64,000 bases of DNA from Zeus faber (Eukaryota; Chordata; Actinopteri; Zeiformes; Zeidae), in assembly GCA_960531495.1 (NCBI GenBank), contig OY482859.1, forward strand, positions 31,203,481 to 31,267,480, given 5' to 3'. The stretch's first letter is position 1; every line of letters starts with the position of its first letter. Made by a program: the position numbers and the translations under genes. This document shows, piece after piece, positions 1 through 9,599 of this stretch. A model generated the notes under the pieces. That model ran no database searches, was not told where the DNA came from, and worked only from the letters and a program-made list of their open reading frames with translations.

Positions 1-1380
1 TTGATGCGGGTGAACACCAGGAAAGCTACGGGCCCAGACGGCATATCTGGGCGAGTACTGAAGACCTGTGCTAACCAGCTAGCTCCGGTGTTCACCACAA
101 TATTCAACATCTCCCTGGCTGAATCAGTGGTCCCATCCTGCTTCAAGAGGTCCACCGTCGTTCCTGTCCCGAAGATCGCCTCTCCAACCTGCCTGAATGA
201 CTACCGTCCGGTGGCCCTCACCTCGGTGGTCATGAAGTGTTTCGAGAGGCTGATTAAGGATTACATCTGCGCCTCCCTCCCCCGCACCTTGGACCCGTTG
301 CAGTTCGCGTACCGGCAGAACAGATCCACGGATGACGCGGTCTCCCAGGTACTGCACACCACGCTCACGCACCTGGATGGCCAGAAGGGGGCCTATGTGA
401 GAATGCTGTTCATTGATTATAGTTCAGCTTTCAACACCATAGTTCCCACCAGACTGGCTGTCAAGCTGATGGAGCTAGGATTGAATGGTCCGCTGTGCAC
501 CTGGATCCTGGACTTCCTCACAGGCCGCCCCCAGGTGGTCAAGGTGGGGAAGTACATGTCAAGCTCCCTCACCCTGAATACAGGATACCCCCAGGGTTGC
601 GTCCTCAGCCCCCTACTGTACTCCTTGTACACACATGACTGTGTGGCCAGGTCCAGCTCCAACACCATCATCAAGTTTGCTGACGACACCGTGGTCGTAG
701 GCCTGATCACCGACTGCGATGAGAAGGCCTACCGCGAGGAGGTGGCTGACCTGTCACTCTGGTGCCAGGACAACAGCCTCCACCTGAACGTCAGCAAAAC
801 CAAGGAGCTGATTGTGGACTTTAGGCGTGGATCACAATCGAGGACGCACGCGCCCTTGTGGATTAATGGGACTTCTGTCGATAGGGTGATCAGCTTCAGA
901 TATCTGGGAGTCCACATCACAGAGGACTTAACATGGACTGTTCACACAGACACTCTGGTGAGAAAGGCGAGGCAGCGTCTCTACCACCTCAGGCAGCTGA
1001 GGAAATTCCGGGTCTCGGTGAGGATCCTCAAGTCCTTCTACTCTGGAGCAGTGGAGAGCATCCTGACAGGCAACATCACTGCCTGGTTTGGGAACTGTAC
1101 TGCCCAGGACAGGCGGGCCCTGCAGAGGGTGGTGCGTTCAGCTGAAAGTACCACTGGAACTACCCTCCCCCCCTTGCAGGAGTTATACACCAGGAGGTGT
1201 AGTAGCAGAGCCTGCCGGATCATGAAGGATCCTCATCACCCCAACAACGGACTGTTTCAGCTGCTGCGGTCAGGCAAGCGCCTCCGCAGTCACGCAGCGA
1301 GAACAGAGAGACTGAGACGGAGTTTCTTCCCTCAAGCCATTAGAACTGTCAATGCTGACCTCACCAGGGGTCCTAACTGA
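1..1380 (+). CDS. LINE ORF2 reverse transcriptase, 5' end outside window
   Basis: 459 codons stay open from the window edge to TGA at 1378-1380. RT motifs run in order: the PDGISGR region near residue 15, [10 protein letters not shown] near 65, FIDYSSAF (motif A, first catalytic Asp, nt about 409-432), [13 protein letters not shown] near 198, and the FADD catalytic box (nt 676-687). The C-terminal region ends in the RSFFPQAIR block shared with copies C and D. The first codon at the edge is not a real start; the endonuclease domain should lie upstream. This is the only L2 copy here with an undamaged RT, so it may come from a recently active source. Confidence 0.85.
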   Translation: MMRVNTRKATGPDGISGRVLKTCANQLAPVFTTIFNISLAESVVPSCFKRSTVVPVPKIASPTCLNDYRPVALTSVVMKCFERLIKDYICASLPRTLDPLQFAYRQNRSTDDAVSQVLHTTLTHLDGQKGAYVRMLFIDYSSAFNTIVPTRLAVKLMELGLNGPLCTWILDFLTGRPQVVKVGKYMSSSLTLNTGYPQGCVLSPLLYSLYTHDCVARSSSNTIIKFADDTVVVGLITDCDEKAYREEVADLSLWCQDNSLHLNVSKTKELIVDFRRGSQSRTHAPLWINGTSVDRVISFRYLGVHITEDLTWTVHTDTLVRKARQRLYHLRQLRKFRVSVRILKSFYSGAVESILTGNITAWFGNCTAQDRRALQRVVRSAESTTGTTLPPLQELYTRRCSSRACRIMKDPHHPNNGLFQLLRSGKRLRSHAARTERLRRSFFPQAIRTVNADLTRGPN

Positions 1381-1885
1381 GCCATGCACTAGGCTCCACT
1401 ACCTACTGTACTGTATGTAGCATACTGTACCGCATACTGTATCACTGTTCAGGGTTGTTCGTGATGCCGTATTGCTGCGCCGTACTGTTGTATACTGTGC
1501 TGTATTATCCCAAACACTACCTCACACTATTCACATTCACATGCCACTTTAATTCACATGCCACTTTAAATGCATATATCTGTATATACATAGGCATATT
1601 CCTTCTACCTATTCCATTTTATTTCAATTTATTTTTATTGTATTTTATTCTATATATTTTTTATCTTATTCTATAAGTATTCCACTTACTGTATTACGTT
1701 TTAGGAGTCAGTTAGTCGGTCTATTAGAAAGGAATTTTCTACTTTTTATTTTATTTTTTTATTTTTTCCTAGGACATATTGTGTGCTATCACCGGGTGCG
1801 TTGCATTACATTTCACTGCATATATGTATGGAAGTATGTATATGTATGTGACAAATAAAAATCTTGAATCTTGAATCTTGAATCC
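1..1885 (+). mobile_element. L2-like LINE, 3' part (copy A)
   Basis: The element enters from the left edge of the window. It has an RT-coding part, a 3' UTR (1381-1850) rich in T and TA, and a tail of three TTGAATC repeats (about 1861-1885), the short-repeat 3' end usual for L2-clade LINEs. Its 3' UTR and coding part closely resemble the minus-strand copy at 58317-61740; copies at 4093 and 54926 are more diverged. The 5' half (endonuclease) lies outside the window. L2 assignment is from RT wording and tail type; a near clade (CR1/Rex1) is the alternative. Confidence 0.88.
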
Positions 1886-2330
1886 TTCTTTAATTTGAGG
1901 TGCCTAATGAATGTCTTGTACTCTGCTAATTCAGAACTCCAATTTGAAATAATTGTTTCTCTCGATGCAGAGAAGGCATTTGATAGGATTGAGTGGGAGT
2001 TCTTGTTTGTAGTTCTCGGGAAATTTGTGTTTGGGTCAACCTTTCTCGGTTGGACAAAAGGAGATCTAGAGCGTTGGTCAAACCTTCCTTTTTCCCTTGC
2101 GGGGTGCATAAACTGTCAAAATGACAATACTGCTGAAGTATTTATACTTATTTCAAAAGACTGCCATTTTTTTTTGCCAAAATCTTTTTTTTAACAATTA
2201 GATCATCTAATTTCTACCTTCACTAACTCTGGAATTAAATAAAAACAAGTTTGGAAAGATCTAAATCAGAAAGTGGGCTAGGTATACCCAACTTTTTACA
2301 CTACTACTGGTTAGCGAAAATATCTTGTGA
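1886..2330 (+). pseudogene. L1-type LINE ORF2 fragments
   Basis: Just after the LINE tail, 1955-2010 encodes the L1 RT motif SLDAEKAFDRIEWEF. Further on, 2240-2330 encodes the C-terminal L1 wording GLGIPNFLHYYW. Between them, matches to the L1 palm/thumb occur in other frames, and much of the ORF is missing, so this is an internally deleted, frameshifted remnant. It is the same L1 family as the larger copies at 12.6-18 kb and 22.6-42.7 kb. Confidence 0.7.
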
Positions 2331-2493
2331 GAGAAAATGCAGATGATCACTGTTTTGAATGATGTTTCATATGTGTTGTATAAGACAATAGCCTTTTATT
2401 ATCTTACGTAGCATTTTAAAACACAGTGTCTTGTGTTTAAATGACTCATTTAGAGCTCACATTGAAGAGATCATTGTTAACTATAATTCTGTA

Positions 2494-2885
2494 TTGTCAC
2501 AAGACCAGAGCACATTCCATCTTCACTCAACCTTGGGTGGAGATAAGGATAACCCCAGGGGGCTTGACGGAGTATTGTGGTTTGGTTTATAGCACAGTAA
2601 GAATGTATCTGTGACCGGAGTTTGACTGTCAAATCATTTTATGAGGGAAACACCAAGGGATATGATTGGGGGGCACAGTCTTGTGAATGACACCTGACCA
2701 ATGGCATACAACCTCTCGTCGGTATATAAGCCGGTAGAAGCAAGGGCAGACTGACCAGTATCATTGTTTTAAAGTGCATCTGTATCTTTCTCTTTATTGT
2801 GCAGAATAAATATCTTTAATACTCTCAGTTAGCCTGTAGCGAAACAGGTTAACATCACCGACCGCGCAGTGAGAATTCTCCAACA
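2494..2885 (+). repeat. LTR of an old endogenous retrovirus (ERV-A)
   Basis: An LTR-like layout is visible: start TGTCACAAG, a TATA box in GGTATATAAGCC (about 2730), a polyadenylation signal AATAAA near 2807, and an end in CAACA at 2885, directly before a primer-binding-site-like TGG. The left boundary is a guess, since no second LTR or target duplication was found. The stretch 2331-2493 shows nothing recognisable. Confidence 0.55.
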
Positions 2886-2888
2886 ACT

Positions 2889-3449
2889 TGGCGACGAAGG
2901 ATAAGACTCTCTGCTTGGCTCTTTGGGACCTCTTCATGTCGAGGTTGTGTGCACAACGGCAGTCAAGGACCGACCGTAAGACATCCAAGAAGGAGCCATC
3001 TGGTTGTGACAGCAGATCCAGAACAGATAATACAAGATCCGGAACAAATTAAAAGGTGAGGACTTACTGAGATATTGTACCGATCAGGGAACATCGAAGG
3101 AAAAAGCTTTGAGTAAGCTTAGATATGGTGCCGATGAGGGAAGTTTGAAGGAAAAAGCTTTCAGTAAGCTTAAAGATTGCATTGATCTAGAGGATCATTG
3201 AAGAAGCTTTGTTAAGCTTAGAAATCTCCCCCTCAGACAGACATGTCACCAGCCACGTGTTGCGTAAGCTAGGAAGGGCAGACGAAAAATCTGTCTGGAA
3301 GGCCGTGGATACAGTGGCCAAATTTGCATCGATCAAGAGAGATCATAGTTTTTGGTTGTCAATTTGTTTGTTTTTTTATTTATTTTTTATATTAATCAAT
3401 GATAAAGTCGACATAATTAAATACATAATTATTAAACTACAAGTATATA
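2889..3449 (+). other. ERV-A primer-binding site and leader
   Basis: TGGCGACGAAGGATAAGA at 2889-2906 starts three bases after the LTR end and fits a retroviral primer-binding site; the tRNA was not identified. A splice-donor-like AAAGGTGAGGA lies at about 3051-3061. Two related units ending in GAAGGAAAAAGCTTT..GTAAGCTTA follow (about 3090-3170). A short open stretch from 3209 (108 codons) is not convincingly gag. No intact gene is visible. Confidence 0.4.
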
Positions 3450-3960
3450 GAATAGTACTCTTGACCTTTCTGTCGCAAAGTGTTGAAGGTAGGGAGCAGA
3501 ATAGTACTCTTGACCCCTCTGTAGAAAAGTGTTGAGGGCAGGGAGCAAAATAGTAATCTTGACCTCTCTGTAGCAAAGTGTTGAAGGTAGGGAGCAAAAT
3601 AGTACTCTTGACCTCTCTCTCGAAAAGTGTTGACGGTAGGGAGCAGAATTGTACTCTTGATCCCTCTGTAGAAAAGTGTTGAGGGTAGGGAGCAGAATAG
3701 TGATCTAAACTTCTGGTGTTGTCAGAATAATAGAAAATCAATTAATAATGAAGTAAAATCGATAATAATGATAAATAAAGGCACTTGTCGGTCGTGCAGT
3801 GTATTGGGACAAAGTGCAATGTATTGGGACCAGGTGTTGAGGGTAGGGAGCAGAACAGTACTGTTGACCCCTCTGTAGCAAAGTGTTGAGGGGAGGGAGC
3901 AGAATAGTAATCTTGATTCCTCCGTAGCAAAGTGTTGAGGGTAGGGAGCAGAATAGTGAT
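3450..3960 (+). repeat. 49-bp minisatellite in the ERV-A leader
   Basis: Five consecutive 49-bp units begin at 3450, 3499, 3548, 3597 and 3646, each of the type GAATAGTACTCTTGACC..GGTAGGGAGCA. The array is followed by an AT-rich spacer, and then 2-3 more units with a second copy of the same spacer (to about 4045). This makes a higher-order duplication. The array follows the ERV-A leader; other ERVs in the window also carry tandem repeats between primer-binding site and gag. Confidence 0.9.
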
Positions 3961-4092
3961 TTAAACTTCTGGTGTTGTCAGAATAAAAGAAAATCAATTA
4001 ATAATGAGGTAAAATTGATAATAGTGATAAATAAAGCCACCTGCAGTGTATTGGTACACAGGTTGGCAACCATTTATGTCAGTCGTGCGGTG

Positions 4093-5564
4093 TGACAGAT
4101 GGAGCAACTGGAAACAAGACGCTTGTGGCAGGGGCTGCAGACTATTACTAACTACAACAGCAGCTCCTCTGCAGCCACGGTTGTGGACACCTCCCTAGCC
4201 AACAAACTAAACTCTGTTTTTGCGCGGTTAAGTCTGGCAACAACACTGCTAGCTTGCCAGCTAATTGGAATTACACCGCTGGGGATGAGCGCGCACTCTC
4301 AGTGTCCGAGCATGACGTCAGGAGACCTCTGATGCGGGTGAACACTAGGAAAGCTGCGGGCTGAAGACCTGTGCTAACCAGCTAGCCCTGGTGTTAACTT
4401 GGATATTCAATGCCTCCCTGGCTGAGTCGGTGGTCCCGTCCTGCTTCAAGAGGTCCACCGTCATTACTATCCCGAAGATCGCCTCTCCAGCCTGCCTGAA
4501 TAATTACCGTCTGGTGGCCCTCACCTCGGTGGTCATGAAGTGCTTCTAGAGGCTGATTAAGGATTACATCTGCGCCTCCATTCCCCGCAACTTGGACCCG
4601 CTCTAATTCACGTATCAGCTGAACAGATCCACGGACGATGCGGTACTGCACAACATGCTCATGCACCTGGATGGCCGAAAGGGGGCCTATGTGAGATTGC
4701 TGTTCATCGACTATAGTTCAGCTTTCAATACCATAGTCCCCACCAGACTAACTGTCAAGCTGCGGGAGCAAGGACTGAGCACTCCCCTGTGTGCCTAGAT
4801 CCTGGACTTGCTCTCAGCCCGGCCCCAGGTGGTTAGGGTGGGGAGGCACATATCCAGCTCCCTCACCCTGAACACAGGATCCCCCCAGAGTTGCGTCCTC
4901 AGCCTGCTACTGTACTCCCTGTACACATATGACTGTGTGGCCAGGTCCAGCTCCAACACCATCATCAAGTTTGCTGACGAGACAGTCATGGTGGGCCTGA
5001 TCACCGACGATGATGAGAAGGCCTACCGTGAGGAGGTGGCTGACCTGTCACTCTGGTGCCAAGACAACAGCATCCTCCTGAACATCAGCAAAACCAGGGA
5101 GCTGATTGTGGACTTTAGGAGGGGATTACAATCGAGGACGCTCATGCCCTTGGTGATTAATGGGACTTCTGTCGACAGAGTGAGCAGCTTCAAATACCTG
5201 GGAGTCCACATCACGGAGGATTTAACATAGACTTTACATACAGACACTCTGGTGAGAGAGGCGAGGCAGCATCTTTACCACCTCAGGCAGCTAAAGAAAT
5301 TAGGGGTCTCGGTGAGGATATTCAGGTCCTTCTACTCTGGAGCGGTGGAGAGCATCCTGACAGGGAACACCACTGCCTGGTTTGGGAACTGTACTGCTCA
5401 GGACAGGCGGGTACTGCAGAGGGTGCTGCATTCAGCCGAACGTACCACTGAAACTACCCTCCCCTCCCTACAAGACTTATACACCAGGAGGTGTAGTAGC
5501 AGAGCCCGCAGGATCATGAAGGATCCGTACTACCCCGACAATGGACTGTTCCAGCTGCTGCGGT
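4093..5564 (+). pseudogene. L2-like LINE ORF2, decayed (copy B)
   Basis: Homologous to copies A and D from the linker before RT (MEQLETRRLWQGLQTITNY, cf. copy D) to the C-terminal [12 protein letters not shown] block. Breaks include a deletion near 4360 (the PDGIS motif is gone), in-frame stops near 4548, 4604, 4797 and 5228, and frameshifts. Motif A (FIDYSSAF, about 4700) is still readable; the FADD box has become FADE (near 4970-4982). The 3' UTR and tail are absent: the copy ends at 5564 at a solo LTR. Clearly inactive. Confidence 0.85.
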
Positions 5565-5798
5565 TGTTACAGAAATTAAACGGTCGCTTTAATCTGCAGT
5601 TTGTCAGTCGGTGGTTTTAAATAAAGAGGCAGACAGACGCTGGCTTTTACTTGTACAAGGGTTGGGTCAGAGATGTGCTCTCGTGCAGCTCTCCGAGTCT
5701 AACTGTTTATTTTCAGGGAGTCAGAGAATACATGCTCAGTTTGGCGTCACAGGTTTATAGGTATTCCAGATAAGGTAGTCTCAACACACTAAGGACAA
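5565..5798 (-). repeat. Solo LTR, flanked by TGCGGT
   Basis: Read on the minus strand this stretch starts near TGTCCTTAGTGTG, has CCTATAAACC (TATA-like), then AAATAAACAG (polyadenylation signal) and ends TTCTGTAACA. The six bases before it (5559-5564) and after it (5799-5804) are both TGCGGT, as expected for a target-site duplication. No internal region is present, so it is probably a recombination product. The family is not identified. Confidence 0.65.
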
Positions 5799-5804
5799 TG
5801 CGGT

Positions 5805-7320
5805 GCTGTTGATGCTCTTGCAGCTGCAGCTGCATCGAAACACATGTAGACTGGATGGGCAAACTCCCACGAGCCCCCAGCAACCCTGCAACCCTGCAAC
5901 CCTCCACGTCCAGGACGGAATCCGCATTTCTCCTCCTGAATCTCAACAATCGGCCAGAGCCTCCTTTCCAGCACCCTGGAGTAAACTCTCCCGGGGAGGC
6001 TGAGCAGTTTGATACCCCTATAATTAGAGCCCCCTTTTTAAAAATGGGAACCACCACACCGGTCTGCCACTCCACAGGTACTGTAGCCGACATCCACGCG
6101 ACACTGAAGAGGCGTGTCAGCCAAGACAGCCCGACAATGTCCAGAGCCTTCAGCATCTCAGGGCAAATCCCTGAGATGTCAGGGAGAGACACAGAATCAT
6201 ATGGACGAGACTTCCCCCAAGTCTTCAGACTCTGCCTCTTCCCCTGAGGACGTATTGATCAAGTTCAGGAATTCCTCAAAGTGCTCTTTCCACTGCCCGA
6301 CAATATCCTCAGTCCGGGTCAACAGTTCTCCTCCCCAGCTGAAGACAGCCTGAGCCAAGCCTTGCTTTCCCTTTCTGAGTCGCCGAACAGTTTGCCAGAA
6401 CTTCTTTGAGGCCAACTGAAAGTCCTTCTCATAGCCTCCCTGGACTCCTCCCACACCCGGGTGTTTGCATTAGTGACCGCCGAAGCCGCAGCCTTTCTAG
6501 CCCCCAGGCAGCTTCTGGAGGTGGGAGTTGAGTTGAAGACCTCGTGGACAGGGGCATCCACCAGGCATTCCCAGTTCACCCTCACTACATGTTTGGGTTT
6601 AACAGGTCTGTCTGGCAGGTCTGTCAGTAGATCTGATGACACGACTACAATGTCGATCATCGATCTTTGACCTAAGGTGGTCTAGTACCACGTACACTTA
6701 TGAGCCACCCTATGCTTGAACATGGTGTTCATTATGGCCAATCCATGACTAGCACTGAAGTCCAATAACAAAGCACCACTCAGATTCAGATCAGGCAGGC
6801 CGTTACTTCCTATCACCCCCTTCCAGTTTTCTCCATCGTTGCCCATGTGTCTCAGTCTCCCAGTAGAACAATAGAGTCCCTAGGTGGAGCCCCTTCCAGG
6901 ACACCACCCAGAGACTCCAAGAACTGAACTGGTGTCCGGTGCATAAGCACACACAACAGTCAGAGCTTTCCCCCTAGCAAATTGTAATCGCATAGAGGTG
7001 ACCCTCTCATTCACTGGGGAGAACTCCAACACAGCGGCACTCAGCCGGGGGCTCGTGAGTATCCCCACACCCACCTCTCACCTGGGCATCTCCGGAAAAG
7101 GAGAGAGTCCAGCCCCTCTCCAGGAGTTTGGTTCCAGAGCCATTGCTGTGCGTAGAGGTGAGCCCCAACTATATCTAGTTGGTACCACTCCACAACCCGC
7201 ACCAGCTCCGGCTCCTTCCCCGCCAGAGAGGTGACATTCCACTTCCCTAGAACTAGTCTACGATGCCAAGGATCAGCAGGCCCAGGCCCCCGCCTTTGCC
7301 TGCCGCCTGGCTGACATTAC
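5805..7320 (-). pseudogene. RTE-clade (Rex3-like) LINE, decayed
   Basis: On the minus strand an endonuclease piece (7074-6880) reads GVGILTSPRLSAAVLEFSPV..NERV, the wording of RTE apurinic endonucleases. A linker (6660-6200) contains KKFWQTVRRLRKGKQG. An RT piece (6192-5800) includes LTRLFSVAWMSATVPVEWQTG and VVVPIFKKGA, followed in another frame by the CGFRPGRGG motif. Order and spacing fit a Rex3-type element with several frameshifts and missing parts; the RT stops before the catalytic palm is complete. Inactive. Confidence 0.78.
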
Positions 7321-7594
7321 ACCCGACATCAGCGACTATCCCTGCAGGTGGTGGGTCCACAGGTTGATAAAAAAACAACCATTTATAACATTTATATTTA
7401 TAAAAATAAATTGATCAACATAAATTGGATAACAATTGCATACAAAAATATATATTTTGTGATGTCGCGGGGAGCAGATATGATGCATAACAACAGCAGA
7501 AATGCAATAGTTTTTGGTTTATAAAGTTTGAGTTATTTATTTTCTTTGTTTTTGTTTCTTTGTTTTGTGTTTTTGTGTCAAAGTGATCTGCTGG
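7321..7594. other. AT-rich spacer, nothing recognised
   Basis: No open frame with family resemblance and no clear repeat; several A/T runs and a TTTTGTTT-rich stretch near 7540-7580. Confidence 0.5.
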
Positions 7595-7850
7595 TTGAGA
7601 TAAGATAATCCTTTATCTATCCCACAGTGGGGTAGTTTGCAATGATACAGCAGCAACAGGATGATACAATCGCATGACACATTTGTAAATAGGTAATTCT
7701 AAATTAAAGCATAAGATGAGTAAGTAAACAGTATAGATTAGACATTATATATTAAATAGTAATAATGCATGAGTGAATTGTCAGTTTTGGTGTGATATAC
7801 AGTACTGTTTATTTGTTCAAATACTTAGCGGTAACTTTTTTGGAAGGCTG
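7595..7850 (-). mobile_element. LINE 3'-end fragment with GATAA-type tail
   Basis: GAGATAAGATAATCCTTTATCTATCCCACAG.. matches in kind the start of the longer fragment at 13006 (GATAAGATAAACCTTTATTAGTCCCAC). Read on the minus strand it is the 3' terminus of the same LINE type, with the GATAA-like tail at the left. No coding part remains. Confidence 0.5.
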
Positions 7851-7855
7851 GTTTG

Positions 7856-8957
7856 GTGTGAGGATGGGGTGGTTTGAGTAGCCACACCTGATGCTCATTG
7901 GTTGGGCTAACGAGCAATAGGTTTAAAACCTCATCCACACACACACTCAGGGAGGAGCCCATGTTATGACATGCTGCTCCTGGGCAAATTCCAGCTAGCA
8001 CACCCTCTACAATAAACTGGTGTTAAAAAACCCTGTTGTCTCTGTCTCTCTGCCACCCTGGAACCACTAGCGGTTCAACGGGCGGCCCAAGCACCAACCC
8101 TCTCGTGACTGGCAGCAGCTGCATTGCAGCTAGGGGTCTGGTGGAGGACCGGGGGAGAAGCGGTGCAGCAATGACCACAGCTAACAGCTGGCAGCTAGCT
8201 TCTCCATCCAGCAGGAGGCCACTCCTCCAAGCAGCACCTGCGACAGCCAAGACAGGTCAGGCCTTCACTAGCCGACACAGCAGCTCGAGGTCCCACGCTA
8301 CAAAAGAGAGGAGGGAGGGGAGTCTGTATCGTCGCTCTGGGGGAAAGAAGCCGGTCGACTGCAGTGTTCCGGGGCACCAGGTCCTCTGGAAGGCCAAGCC
8401 TTCACCAACCAACACAGCAGCTCGAGGTCCCACGCTCCAGAAGAGAGGAGGGGAGTCTGCATCGTCGCTCTGGGGAAAGGAAGCCGATCGACCGTGGTGT
8501 TCCAGGGGACCGGTGAATTTTTTTTTGGACATTTGTTTGTATAAGGTATGGGAACCCTGTTTCAGAGTCCGGTGTTTTTATTATTTAAGGTATTGGAACC
8601 CTCTGTCAGAGTCTGGCGTTTTAGGTATAGTAACCCTGTGTAAGAGTCTGCTTCAAACTTTTTTTTTCATTTTTGTTTTCTGCTTGGTGGTGGGTGGGGT
8701 AGGCTTTGGCCAGGAATTCTTCCTGGCCTCAGTTTGGTGTTGGGGGTATGCGATGTGTGGATGGGGTGGTATAAGCAGCCACACCTGATGCTCATTGGTT
8801 GGGCTAACGAGCAGTAGCTTTAAATCCACACTCAGGACAGGAGCCCGTGTCATGACATGTTGAATCTGCTCCTGGCTAATACCACCTAGCCTTCTCTAGG
8901 TCAATAAACTGGTGTCTGTCTTTTGTGTCTCTGTGCTGTCGTCTGTGTCTCTGGGCT
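7856..8957 (+). mobile_element. Small non-autonomous LTR element (TRIM-like)
   Basis: Two direct repeats of about 200-210 bp, at about 7856-8066 and 8745-8957, share GCCACACCTGATGCTCATTGG.. and end after ACAATAAACTGG/TCAATAAACTGG (polyadenylation signals near 8010 and 8903) with TTTAAA TATA-like sites upstream. The roughly 680-bp interior has no gag or pol. It contains a tandem duplication of about 137 bp (about 8255-8515) and three short GGTAT..GGAACCCT.. repeats (8540-8660). Exact LTR ends and target duplication were not fixed. Confidence 0.6.
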
Positions 8958-9599
8958 GGAGGGCCCTGAAAACGCCACTTGGGGGCATATGGTGGTGAAA
9001 GGGCCACAGCTAGTAATTGTTTAAGTATAATCAAACAGCATATATATATTTTTTTCACTCTAGAAGTGATCTCAACTTAAATTGAATAAGGTAGCTATGG
9101 ATATTTAGTATAAAACTTAGCAAGTAGGTTAACAAAGAGGGATAATTGTTTTGTGTGCTAGAGGTAATGGAATGTGTACATGCGTCGCTTACTGAAAACT
9201 GAAACATAAATATAAATGTGAAATTAATTGTCCATTTAAATGGTTTTTAATTTGGGCATGCCAAAATTAAAGTTTTAATTTGGAAATATCTTGTGAATTG
9301 ATAAATGTTGTAATTGTGTATTGATGGGTAGTAACCAAGCCGTCTATTCAGTGTTTTATTTCTGCACCTTCTAAGCATTTGAACAGGAATCCACTGCAGT
9401 TTGCTTTGTGTAGATATGACTTCATCCGAATGGGAAGACCTGAAGGATTGACAACAGAATTGATCTAAGATAATTGTTCTATAATTGAATAAGGCCATAA
9501 CATGTCCACCATTCAAAGGTCCTTGTAAATTATTGGTATTTGTATTTAACTTATTTGTAAATATGATTATTTAATAGGCACAGTTTGAATTATTGTGAG
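8958..9599. other. AT-rich stretch without recognised genes
   Basis: No coding similarity; low-complexity AT-rich sequence. A run of TTCG/TTTG repeats begins at about 9602 and is the tail of the next LINE. Confidence 0.5.

Noticed and set aside
5855-6247. Plus-strand open frames over the Rex3-like LINE
   Set aside because: Antisense shadows of the RT coding strand.
8036-8788. 250-codon open frame as a protein gene
   Set aside because: It crosses from one LTR through the repeated interior of the small LTR element; composition and repeats explain it.
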